In this document: in pieces, positions 1 through 4,535 of the stretch | Layout of the letters: the number at the start of each line of letters is the position of its first letter | How positions within the stretch are numbered: the first letter of the stretch is position 1 | DNA from: an uncultured Corynebacterium sp. | GTDB taxonomy: Bacteria; Actinomycetota; Actinomycetes; Mycobacteriales; Mycobacteriaceae | Length of the DNA: 5,663 nucleotides | NCBI GenBank assembly: GCA_915275065.1 | Contig: CAJZGD010000171.1 | Location: 1 to 5,663, forward strand | Direction of reading: 5' to 3' | Notes under the pieces: generated by a model | The model's input: only the letters and a program-made list of their open reading frames with translations | The model's database searches: none | Told to the model about the DNA's origin: nothing | Translations under genes and position numbers: made by a program

Positions 1-231
1 CGTATCAAACTAGCCATCGTCGCTACATGTGCTGCAGTCGCGGCAGCAACCATCACCCCAGCCTATGCCATGGATGATGTAGAACCTGATACCTCGACTG
101 CGTTGAGTCAAGGAATCAAGGAATATGGCCTGCTCAAAACCGCTTACTTGGTTCTTTGGGATATCGTCACATTCCCAGTATTGCTCTCGCTCGGGCCGCT
201 CATCAAGCCAAACATGACCCCCCAATTCTAG
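1..231 (+). CDS. Small secreted protein, 5'-truncated by window edge (paralogue 1 of 3)
   Basis: The reading frame is open from base 1 and stops at TAG 229-231, giving 76 visible residues. The first codons read RIKLAIVAT, which match residues 3-11 of the protein at 548, where they follow Met-Arg. I therefore infer that only about two codons are missing on the left. The first 23 residues form a typical Sec signal peptide: basic start, alanine-rich hydrophobic core, and a likely cut after AYA. The mature part, about 53 residues, opens acidic (MDDVEPD) and then has a hydrophobic stretch (YLVLWDIV, FPVLLSL) ending in GPLIKPN. That stretch could sit in or on a membrane. Unlike its two neighbours it has no cysteine after the signal peptide and no PPG motif. 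The signal shares 19 of 23 residues with paralogue 3 while the mature parts are unrelated by eye. I do not recognise the family and assign no function. Confidence 0.75.
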   Translation, partial: RIKLAIVATCAAVAAATITPAYAMDDVEPDTSTALSQGIKEYGLLKTAYLVLWDIVTFPVLLSLGPLIKPNMTPQF

Positions 232-234
232 GAG
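231..234 (+). promoter_or_regulatory. RBS of second secreted-protein gene, overlapping upstream stop codon
   Basis: GGAG starts on the last base of the preceding TAG stop and lies 6 nt before the ATG at 241. The overlap supports the choice of start and suggests translational coupling of the first two genes. Confidence 0.7.
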
Positions 235-240
235 ATCACC

Positions 241-489
241 ATGCGTTCCCTCAAAATCGCAATCACCACAGTCTGCCTAGCCTTGGCAGCAACCTCATTC
301 ACCCCAGCATCCGCGGAAGAGCAGTTTGAGCTCCCTGCCTCCGTGGACAGCAGCCTGGATTTCCTCAGCCTCAGCTCCCTGCCAATCTATGGGCCAGTCA
401 TCGCCTACATGGTGTGCGCCAGTGAGTCTTCCCCAGGGATGCCTCCCGGGCACTGCCTGCGGGAAGCCCTAGCTGTCTCTTCCTACTGA
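241..489 (+). CDS. Small secreted protein with two-cysteine PPG motif (paralogue 2 of 3)
   Basis: This encodes 82 residues from ATG 241, nine bases after the first gene's stop, with GGAG in the right place. Residues 1-25 are a Sec signal peptide: Arg and Lys near the start, hydrophobic core ITTVCLALAAT, and a cut expected after ASA (25|26). The mature part is about 57 residues. It is acidic at first (EEQFELP), then rich in Ser and Leu, then carries AYMVC at 55-59, PPGHCL at 68-73 and a terminal SSY. C59 and C72 could form a disulfide outside the cell. The same order, AYMxC then PPGxCLxE, occurs in the gene at 548, so the two are paralogues despite different middle regions. Lack of an LPXTG motif, lipobox or convincing membrane anchor suggests a freely secreted protein. 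The function is unknown; a secreted effector, bacteriocin-like peptide or cell-envelope factor are all open. Confidence 0.8.
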   Translation: MRSLKIAITTVCLALAATSFTPASAEEQFELPASVDSSLDFLSLSSLPIYGPVIAYMVCASESSPGMPPGHCLREALAVSSY

Positions 490-492
490 GGG

Positions 493-501
493 TTATCCAC
501 A
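493..501 (+). other. DnaA box (perfect TTATCCACA)
   Basis: Exact match three bases after the stop of the second secreted-protein gene, in the 58-nt gap before the third. The box is remote from the main cluster, so it may be an accessory or titration site. Binding is inferred. Confidence 0.65.
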
Positions 502-536
502 AACCCCAGTTCAAGCCGTAAACAGCGCTAAAACAT

Positions 537-542
537 AAGGAG
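537..542 (+). promoter_or_regulatory. RBS of third secreted-protein gene
   Basis: AAGGAG lies 5 nt before ATG 548. It fixes the start of the third gene, which is separated from the second by 58 nt. Confidence 0.7.
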
Positions 543-547
543 TTATC

Positions 548-784
548 ATGCGCCGTATCAAACTCGCCATCGTCGCCACAAGCGCTGCAGTCACAGCCGC
601 AACCATCTCTCCGGCCCAGGCCACAGAAGTGCAACTCACTGCCTCTACAGGCAGTCTGGAGAACGGCAGCACGTCAATCGAAGCAGGATTTAACGCCTAC
701 ATGCGATGCATCAAAGGCTTATCCCATGGAAAAGTACTACCTCCCGGGTTCTGCCTCACTGAAGGCCTGATAACTTCTTCCTAA
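548..784 (+). CDS. Small secreted protein with two-cysteine PPG motif (paralogue 3 of 3)
   Basis: This encodes 78 residues from ATG 548 behind a good AAGGAG. Residues 1-25 form a Sec signal peptide with MRRIK at the start, an alanine/valine core and a cut expected after AQA (25|26). They are nearly the same as in the truncated gene at 1-231. The mature part, about 53 residues, is Ser/Thr/Gly-rich with no membrane segment. It ends with the motif shared with the second gene: AYMRC at 50-54, LPPGFCL at 64-70, then Glu72 and a terminal SS. C54 and C69 enclose 14 residues against 12 in the second gene, so an extracellular disulfide loop of variable length is plausible. The gene appears mosaic: signal like gene 1, C-terminus like gene 2. 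The stop is followed within 3 nt by a DnaA box and then by a strong hairpin, marking it as the last gene of the group. Family and function are not recognised. Confidence 0.8.
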   Translation: MRRIKLAIVATSAAVTAATISPAQATEVQLTASTGSLENGSTSIEAGFNAYMRCIKGLSHGKVLPPGFCLTEGLITSS

Positions 785-786
785 AG

Positions 787-795
787 TTATCCACA
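787..795 (+). other. DnaA box (perfect TTATCCACA)
   Basis: Exact match two bases after the stop of the third secreted-protein gene. The surrounding 16 bases, CTAAAGTTATCCACAA at 781-796, recur exactly at 1681-1696 in the core origin, pointing to duplication of origin sequence. Confidence 0.65.
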
Positions 796-802
796 AGCCC
801 CG

Positions 803-838
803 GGCGAGTACGGTCTTGAGTGTGCCGTACTCGCCTTT
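803..838 (+). terminator. Rho-independent-type terminator of the secreted-protein genes
   Basis: A perfect 11-bp stem pairs GGCGAGTACGG (803-813) with CCGTACTCGCC (825-835) around an 11-nt loop, followed by TTT (836-838). It starts 18 bases after the last secreted-protein stop. The T-tail is short, so termination may be incomplete; a second hairpin follows at 938. Confidence 0.65.
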
Positions 839-937
839 GTCGATAAACCAGGTTTGCCACTACATCCGTAAAAACAACCCTCCTGGCAGGGCTCGGCGAA
901 GCCTCAACCACGCTCAAGCCACCCAAAAGATATACAC

Positions 938-973
938 AAACCCCAGCCCAAAGCGTATTTTGGCTGGGGTTTT
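938..973 (+). terminator. Second terminator-like hairpin, possibly bidirectional
   Basis: AAACCCCAGCC (938-948) pairs perfectly over 11 bp with GGCTGGGGTTT (962-972), loop of 13 nt, followed by a T-run 970-973. On the opposite strand the A-rich left arm gives a short T-run, so it could act both ways. It would shield the origin from transcription arriving from the left. No gene directly abuts it. Confidence 0.5.
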
Positions 974-1002
974 ACTATGTGAATAGCCCATGTGTAGCCG
1001 GG

Positions 1003-1021
1003 TTTTCCACAGTTATACACA
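1003..1021 (+). other. Two degenerate DnaA boxes in tandem
   Basis: TTTTCCACA (1003-1011) and TTATACACA (1013-1021) each differ from TTATCCACA at one position and are separated by a single G. Weak-affinity binding is inferred. Confidence 0.4.
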
Positions 1022-1036
1022 GTCCAGGTGGACTGT
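1019..1036. repeat. 18-bp near-perfect palindrome, operator-like
   Basis: ACAGTCCAGGTGGACTGT has 8-bp arms around a central GG. It overlaps the end of a degenerate DnaA box and lies 15 bp before a perfect one at 1051. The size and symmetry suit a dimeric helix-turn-helix regulator, but no gene starts nearby, so its role is unknown. Confidence 0.4.
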
Positions 1037-1050
1037 TCAACATGGGGATA

Positions 1051-1059
1051 TGTGGATAA
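1051..1059 (-). other. DnaA box (perfect, reverse)
   Basis: TGTGGATAA, exact match on the bottom strand, in the outer left part of the origin region. Confidence 0.65.
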
Positions 1060-1192
1060 CTCACCGGTTTTACCAGGTTTACCCTGCTCAATGGGCATTT
1101 TTAGGGATTGTAACATGTCCATCCATAAGCGCAGGCGGCGACCATGGGCAATGGTGAGGTAAAAATACGGTCTGAGCTGGGATAATGCCGAG

Positions 1193-1201
1193 TTATCCAC
1201 A
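1193..1201 (+). other. DnaA box (perfect)
   Basis: TTATCCACA, exact match, isolated between the 1051 and 1297 boxes. Confidence 0.65.
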
Positions 1202-1296
1202 GCCCAGGGCACCCGGGGCGCCCAAAATTGACAAGGGGGTAATTGCATGATCTGCATCACATTTATCACGTTTGCTATTTTTCCAAAATCTCAGCC

Positions 1297-1305
1297 TGTG
1301 GATAA
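1297..1305 (-). other. DnaA box (perfect, reverse)
   Basis: TGTGGATAA in the 14-base string CAGCCTGTGGATAA (1292-1305), which recurs exactly at 1629-1642 at the left edge of the core cluster. Confidence 0.65.
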
Positions 1306-1342
1306 CATCATTAGATAGCTATTGAAGTGGTAAAATACCCAG

Positions 1343-1351
1343 TTATACACA
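1343..1351 (+). other. Degenerate DnaA box
   Basis: TTATACACA, one mismatch, the same variant as at 1013-1021. Confidence 0.35.
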
Positions 1352-1452
1352 ATGCGAAAAACCATGAAAAAATCCCATAATCCCTACATGCTGCCGCAAA
1401 CCTGCTAAATGCCGAAAATTGGCCAAAAATACGGCTGTAAACCCGATATTTT

Positions 1453-1461
1453 TTATCCACA
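1453..1461 (+). other. DnaA box (perfect)
   Basis: TTATCCACA preceded by a short AT-rich run (ATATTTTT). Confidence 0.65.
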
Positions 1462-1535
1462 AGCCTATGGGTTGTACGCAATGCACCCCCCGTCGAACAG
1501 GGAAAATGCGCCAAAATCGACCTGTAGCAAACTAG

Positions 1536-1544
1536 TTATCCACA
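1536..1544 (+). other. DnaA box (perfect)
   Basis: TTATCCACA, the last isolated box before the dense cluster starts at 1634. Confidence 0.65.
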
Positions 1545-1633
1545 GTTTTACCCCCGCTGTGCACAAAAGAGGGTAGAAATCGACTTTGCAGCCTCGGTTA
1601 TGCAAAAAAGTCGACCTGGGGTTTTCCCCAGCC

Positions 1634-1719
1634 TGTGGATAAAATTGTGGATAAATTTTTACGCTTTGAGCTGCGGTTATCTAAAGTTATCCACAATGTC
1701 CACAAGATGGTTATCCACA
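1634..1719. repeat. Origin module 1: four DnaA boxes, two left- and two right-pointing
   Basis: Perfect boxes lie at 1634-1642 (-), 1646-1654 (-), 1687-1695 (+) and 1711-1719 (+). The two left-pointing boxes are 12 bp apart start to start, the same spacing as the 1819/1831 pair in module 2. The 32-nt centre contains an AT-rich stretch (AAATTTTTA) and TGAGCTGCG at 1667-1675, which recurs at 1924-1932. Confidence 0.8.
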
Positions 1720-1776
1720 AGCTATGCAAAAGTGATTCCGGTCACCACGTTGCTGCAAATGTGCGTCCACAGGGGG

Positions 1777-1908
1777 TGTGGATAACTCCAAAATTTCTGT
1801 GGATAACTGGCCGATTTCTGTGGATAAACCTGTGGATAAATCTGGGGCCAAAAAAGTTATCCACAGGTTTTCGAAGTTATCCACATTAATTCCACAAGTT
1901 TATCCACA
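1777..1908. repeat. Origin module 2: seven DnaA boxes, four left- and three right-pointing
   Basis: Perfect boxes lie at 1777-1785, 1798-1806, 1819-1827 and 1831-1839 (all -), then 1857-1865, 1877-1885 and 1900-1908 (all +). The first three start exactly 21 bp apart, two helical turns, so DnaA would sit on one face. ATTTCTGTGGATAA is repeated exactly at 1793-1806 and 1814-1827. The right half has 20- and 23-bp steps. Confidence 0.85.
1826..1870. repeat. Inverted repeat centred on origin module 2
   Basis: AAACCTGTGGATAA (1826-1839) is the exact reverse complement of TTATCCACAGGTTT (1857-1870), 14-bp arms around a 17-nt spacer. Identity extends past the DnaA boxes by five bases on the outer side, so the symmetry is more than two facing boxes. 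It could form a hairpin when single-stranded. Confidence 0.65.
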
Positions 1909-1942
1909 GGCACTCACATGCTCTGAGCTGCGAAAAGGAGGG

Positions 1943-1960
1943 TTTTCCACAATATCCACA
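1943..1960 (+). other. Two abutting degenerate DnaA boxes next to the unwinding site
   Basis: TTTTCCACA (1943-1951) and ATATCCACA (1952-1960) touch with no gap, each with one mismatch. They are the last boxes before the trinucleotide run and point the same way as the right arm of module 2. In the B. subtilis model such proximal boxes guide DnaA onto the adjoining single strand. Confidence 0.55.
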
Positions 1961-1964
1961 GGAC

Positions 1965-1976
1965 CTATTACTACTA
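1965..1976 (-). other. DnaA-trio element of a basal origin unwinding system
   Basis: The top strand reads CTA TTA CTA CTA, so the bottom strand read 3' to 5' away from the boxes is GAT-AAT-GAT-GAT. All four fit the published trio consensus 3'-[G/A]A[T/A]-5'. The run starts 4 nt after the proximal box, with the GC-containing GGAC (1961-1964) in between. Order, polarity and spacing match the B. subtilis arrangement. The next triplet (CCA on top) breaks the consensus, so the run is four trios long. Confidence 0.65.
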
Positions 1977-1985
1977 CCAACTACA

Positions 1986-1995
1986 TACCTAGGTA
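1986..1995. repeat. 10-bp perfect palindrome beside the trio element
   Basis: TACCTAGGTA is fully self-complementary and lies 10 bp after the trio run, on the likely unwound side. It is short enough to arise by chance; a protein site is possible. Confidence 0.25.
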
Positions 1996-2017
1996 GATCT
2001 CTGGTAACTGTAGGGAC

Positions 2018-2063
2018 TTCGCCGCAAACTTGCTACTTCGCCGCCGCTCCGATTTTTCGCCGC
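2018..2063 (+). repeat. Three TTCGCCGC direct repeats at exact 19-bp period
   Basis: Exact copies start at 2018, 2037 and 2056. The first two extend to ACTTCGCCGC, the last two to TTCGCCGCC. The intervening bases are not conserved, as in iteron-like protein sites. They lie between the trio element and the dnaN ribosome binding site, flanked by AGATCT at 1995-2000 and 2066-2071. They could serve dnaN control or an origin-binding protein; neither is shown. Confidence 0.55.
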
Positions 2064-2157
2064 CGAGATCTTCCGGGTAAGTTTGGAGGCAGCTGCGGCC
2101 TACCACTGGCCGCCTGACCGTTTGGCCGTCGACAAGCCGTCGAAAAGCGAACCGCAC

Positions 2158-2164
2158 AAAGGAG
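2158..2164 (+). promoter_or_regulatory. RBS of dnaN
   Basis: AAAGGAG lies 12 nt before ATG 2177, rather long spacing. The next in-frame candidate is GTG 2192, further away, so ATG 2177 is kept. Confidence 0.5.
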
Positions 2165-2176
2165 CAACCCGAACCC

Positions 2177-3367
2177 ATGGATCTAGGCGCCGTGTCATTT
2201 GTCGTTGCAAAAGAAGATCTCGCCAGCGCGGTATCGTGGGTAGCACGCAATCTACCTACCAAGCCTGCACAACCGGTTCTCCGCGCAATGCTCATCACCG
2301 CCGACGACGATGGCCTGGAATTCGCCGGGTTCGACTACGAAGTGTCCACCAAGGTGCGGATTCCCGCCGAGGTCAACCAGCCGGGACGGATCGCTGTCGC
2401 GGGCAAACTCATCGCTGACATCACCGCCACCCTGCCGAACAAGCCCATCGAGATCTTCGTGGATGGCTCCACAGTGCAGCTCAAATGCGGTTCCTCCCGG
2501 TTTGAACTCCCGTCGATTCCCCTCGACGACTACCCCACCTTGCCCACGCTCCCCGAGGTCACGGGCGCAATCAACCCCCGGCTCTTCATCGACGCGGTGA
2601 CCCAGGTCGCAACCGCAGCTGGCAAGGACGACACGTTGCCCATGCTCACCGGCGTGCACATGGAGATCGAGGGCGAAGACATCACGCTGACCGCCACCGA
2701 CCGATTCCGGCTCGCGCTGCGGCGGTTCCAATGGATTCCCGCCTTCCCGGATGCCCAGGCCAAGCTGCTTATCCCGGCGAAAAACTTTGTGGAAAACGCC
2801 CGCACCCTCGACGCGAATTCCACAGAACCGGTGGAAATCGCCGTGGGCTCCGGTGACTCCATCGGCGCCGAAGGGCTATTCGGCATTCACGTGGACGCCC
2901 GGCAAACCACCACCCGGCTCCTGGACGCGGAATTCCCCAACGTCAACCCGCTGCTGCCCAAATTCCACAAGTGCCTGGCCAGCGTGGAAATCTCGTCCCT
3001 TCAGGACGCCATCAAGCGGGTTGCCCTCGTGGCCGACCGGAACGCCCAAATCCGCATGCATTTCACCCCAGGGGAGGTGCTGCTCTCGGCAGGTGGCTCC
3101 GACGCCGGTCACGCCGAGGAATCTGTACCCTGCGAATTCATCGGCACCGAAGAAGAACTCCTCATCGCCTTCAACCCCGCCTACCTACGCGACGGGCTGC
3201 ACGTGGTGCGCACCCAGCGGGTTGTGTTCGGCTTCACGGAATCCTCCCGCCCCGCAATCCTCATCCCCGAGCCGGAGAAGCTGCCCGAACTCAACGACGA
3301 CGGGTTGTATCCCACCCCAGACACGGATTTCACCTACCTGCTCATGCCGGTGCGGTTGCCCGGCTAA
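2177..3367 (+). CDS. dnaN: DNA polymerase III subunit beta (sliding clamp)
   Basis: The 396-residue ring-forming clamp tethers the replicative polymerase to DNA and recruits repair and ligation partners in the cytoplasm. The length fits actinobacterial DnaN, which is somewhat longer than the roughly 366 residues in E. coli. Three clamp domains are expected at about 1-130, 131-260 and 261-396. Visible family landmarks are VAKEDL and NLPTKPAQPVLR in domain 1, FELPSIPLDDYP near its end, DTLPMLTGV opening domain 2, TDRFRLA at 174-180 lining the partner-binding cleft, and the C-terminal LLMPVRLPG, where MPVRL is near-universal. ATG 2177 gives the start MDLGAVSF, which agrees with the family beginning. 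It lies directly right of oriC and is followed after 10 nt by recF. Expression may be linked to DnaA occupancy of the origin, though no promoter is clear. Confidence 0.97.
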   Translation: MDLGAVSFVVAKEDLASAVSWVARNLPTKPAQPVLRAMLITADDDGLEFAGFDYEVSTKVRIPAEVNQPGRIAVAGKLIADITATLPNKPIEIFVDGSTVQLKCGSSRFELPSIPLDDYPTLPTLPEVTGAINPRLFIDAVTQVATAAGKDDTLPMLTGVHMEIEGEDITLTATDRFRLALRRFQWIPAFPDAQAKLLIPAKNFVENARTLDANSTEPVEIAVGSGDSIGAEGLFGIHVDARQTTTRLLDAEFPNVNPLLPKFHKCLASVEISSLQDAIKRVALVADRNAQIRMHFTPGEVLLSAGGSDAGHAEESVPCEFIGTEEELLIAFNPAYLRDGLHVVRTQRVVFGFTESSRPAILIPEPEKLPELNDDGLYPTPDTDFTYLLMPVRLPG

Positions 3368-3377
3368 TCCGGCCAGC

Positions 3378-4526
3378 GTGTTTATTCGAGAGCTCAGCCT
3401 GCGCGACTTTCGCTCCTGGCCCCACTGCCATGTGCGGCTTGGTCCGGGAATCACACTGTTCGTGGGTCGCAATGGCCACGGGAAAACCAACCTGGTGGAG
3501 GCTATCGGCTATGTGGCCCACCTCGGCTCCCACAGGGTGGCCCAGGACGCGCCCCTGGTGCGCCACGGCCAGCCCAACGCCCGGGTGTCGGCCACCGCGG
3601 TGCGAGACGACCGGGAATTGACCGCCCACCTACTCATCAACGCGTCCGGGGCCAACCAGGCGAGCATTAACCGCACAAGGCTGAATTCGCCCAGGGAGCT
3701 GCTGGGTGTGGTGCGCACGGTGCTGTTTTGCCCCGAGGATCTGGCATTGGTGCGAGGGGAACCTGCCGAGCGCCGCCGCTACCTGGATAACATCATTGCT
3801 ACCCGCTGGCCGCGGCTTGCGGGCGTCAAGGCGGACTACGAGAAAGTGCTGCGGCAACGCACAACCCTGCTAAAAACATCCTCAGCGGCCCTCAGACGCG
3901 GTTATTCTGGCGATGACGGGTCATTGGCCACATTGGACGTGTGGGACGCTCAGCTGGCCCGTCAGGGGGCGCAAATGATCGCTGCGCGGCGGGCCCTGGT
4001 GGCGGAGTTGGATCCGCTCGTCCACGAGGCCTATGCGGGCATCGCCCCGGAGTCCCGGCCGGCCCACATCGCCTACGAATCCACGGTTCCCGACGTGGGC
4101 GAGGATCCTGCGCTGATTGAGGCCGCCATGCTCGCTGAGCTGGGCAGGATGCGTCCCAAGGAGATTGATCGGGGCCGCAGCCTGGTGGGGCCGCACCGGG
4201 ACGATCTGGTTATCACCCTGGGTGATGTGCCTGCGAAGGGGTTTGCGTCGCATGGGGAAACCTGGTCGATGGTGTTGGCGCTGCGGCTCGGTGAGTTCCA
4301 GCTGCTGCGCGCCGACGGCACCGACCCTGTGCTCATTCTCGACGATGTGTTCGCCGAACTCGACGCGTTACGACGCGAGCGCCTGGTCCACCTCACCCAG
4401 GACGTAGAACAGGTGCTCATTACCGTGGCGGTGCCGGACGACCTGCCACCTGAGTTGGGTGATATTCATCGCATTCCCGTCGTGATGACCGACCACACAT
4501 CGGTGATTAGTAGCAATGAATCATAG
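3378..4526 (+). CDS. recF: DNA replication and repair protein RecF
   Basis: The 382-residue SMC-like ATPase works with RecO and RecR to load RecA at single-strand gaps and stalled forks. Seen in the sequence: N-terminal FIRELSLRDFRSW, Walker A GRNGHGKT at 30-37, GPHRDD at 271-276, an ABC-type signature beginning SHGE at 291-294, and Walker B ILDDVFAELD at 320-329 with the catalytic acidic pair. The start is GTG 3378, chosen because the family begins almost exactly at M-[YF]-[IV]-R. The frame stays open for more than 600 nt upstream inside dnaN, but that part reads as an arginine/proline/serine-rich shadow of dnaN. No clear Shine-Dalgarno precedes the GTG, and the dnaN stop is only 10 nt away, so translation is probably coupled. 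Some annotations may choose another start; I am confident of the product. Confidence 0.95.
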   Translation: MFIRELSLRDFRSWPHCHVRLGPGITLFVGRNGHGKTNLVEAIGYVAHLGSHRVAQDAPLVRHGQPNARVSATAVRDDRELTAHLLINASGANQASINRTRLNSPRELLGVVRTVLFCPEDLALVRGEPAERRRYLDNIIATRWPRLAGVKADYEKVLRQRTTLLKTSSAALRRGYSGDDGSLATLDVWDAQLARQGAQMIAARRALVAELDPLVHEAYAGIAPESRPAHIAYESTVPDVGEDPALIEAAMLAELGRMRPKEIDRGRSLVGPHRDDLVITLGDVPAKGFASHGETWSMVLALRLGEFQLLRADGTDPVLILDDVFAELDALRRERLVHLTQDVEQVLITVAVPDDLPPELGDIHRIPVVMTDHTSVISSNES

Positions 4527-4530
4527 GGAG
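4526..4530 (+). promoter_or_regulatory. RBS of dciA overlapping recF stop
   Basis: GGGAG begins on the last base of the recF TAG and lies 5 nt before ATG 4536, supporting the start and coupled translation. Confidence 0.65.
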
Positions 4531-4535
4531 CCACC

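Larger units (their letters stand above)
1634..1990. other. oriC: Core chromosomal origin of replication (oriC)
   Basis: Seen directly: 11 perfect 9-bp DnaA boxes within 275 bp (1634-1908), then two abutting one-mismatch boxes (1943-1960), a GC-rich spacer and a trinucleotide run on the bottom strand (1965-1976). A given 9-mer is expected about 0.04 times on both strands of 5.7 kb of random sequence, so the cluster is not chance. From general knowledge, actinobacterial origins lie next to dnaN, usually in the dnaA-dnaN gap. Here oriC lies directly upstream of dnaN. DnaA-ATP would fill the array and open the duplex beside the trio run, after which DnaB is loaded with help from DciA, encoded 2.6 kb downstream. 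Exact limits are uncertain, since seven further perfect boxes lie to the left. Confidence 0.92.
796..2176. other. Gene-free origin region between the secreted-protein genes and dnaN
   Basis: About 1.4 kb holds no reading frame I believe in. The open frames present run through box arrays or hairpins and look like no known family. The left part (796-1000) has two hairpins. The middle (1000-1630) is AT-richer, with scattered DnaA boxes in both orientations and recurring AAAAATACGG (1161-1170, 1425-1434). The right part (1634-1990) is the dense box cluster and putative unwinding site. The last part (2000-2176) is GC-rich, with 19-bp-period repeats and the dnaN leader. I could not identify a convincing dnaN promoter; TAAGTT at 2078-2083 is only a weak -10 candidate with no good -35. 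Confidence 0.8.

Noticed and set aside
904..1269. 121-residue open frame on the minus strand
   Set aside because: It runs through the 938-973 hairpin, the 1019-1036 palindrome and several DnaA boxes, has an odd Trp/Pro/Tyr-rich composition and resembles no family I know.
1328..1336. Extended -10 like TGGTAAAAT, a possible rightward promoter into the origin
   Set aside because: There is no acceptable -35 and no gene follows for over 800 bp; such AT-rich strings are common in this stretch.
1311..1514. 67-residue open frame on the minus strand
   Set aside because: It contains DnaA boxes, has low-complexity Phe/Ala/Arg-rich content and lacks a clear ribosome binding site.
1635..1908. CRISPR-like array
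   Set aside because: The repeats are 9-bp DnaA boxes in both orientations with irregular short spacing, not long direct repeats with unique spacers.
1600..1996. Overlapping plus-strand open frames with repeated VDK/VIH peptides
   Set aside because: The repeats are just translated DnaA boxes; the boxes lack stops in most frames, which keeps these frames open.
2751..3377. Upstream extension of recF to an ATG at 2751
   Set aside because: The extension lies wholly within dnaN in another frame and has shadow composition; RecF homologues start at the residue given by GTG 3378.
3783..3791. DnaA-box-like CTGGATAAC within recF
   Set aside because: It has too many mismatches to the 9-mer and is explained by coding sequence.
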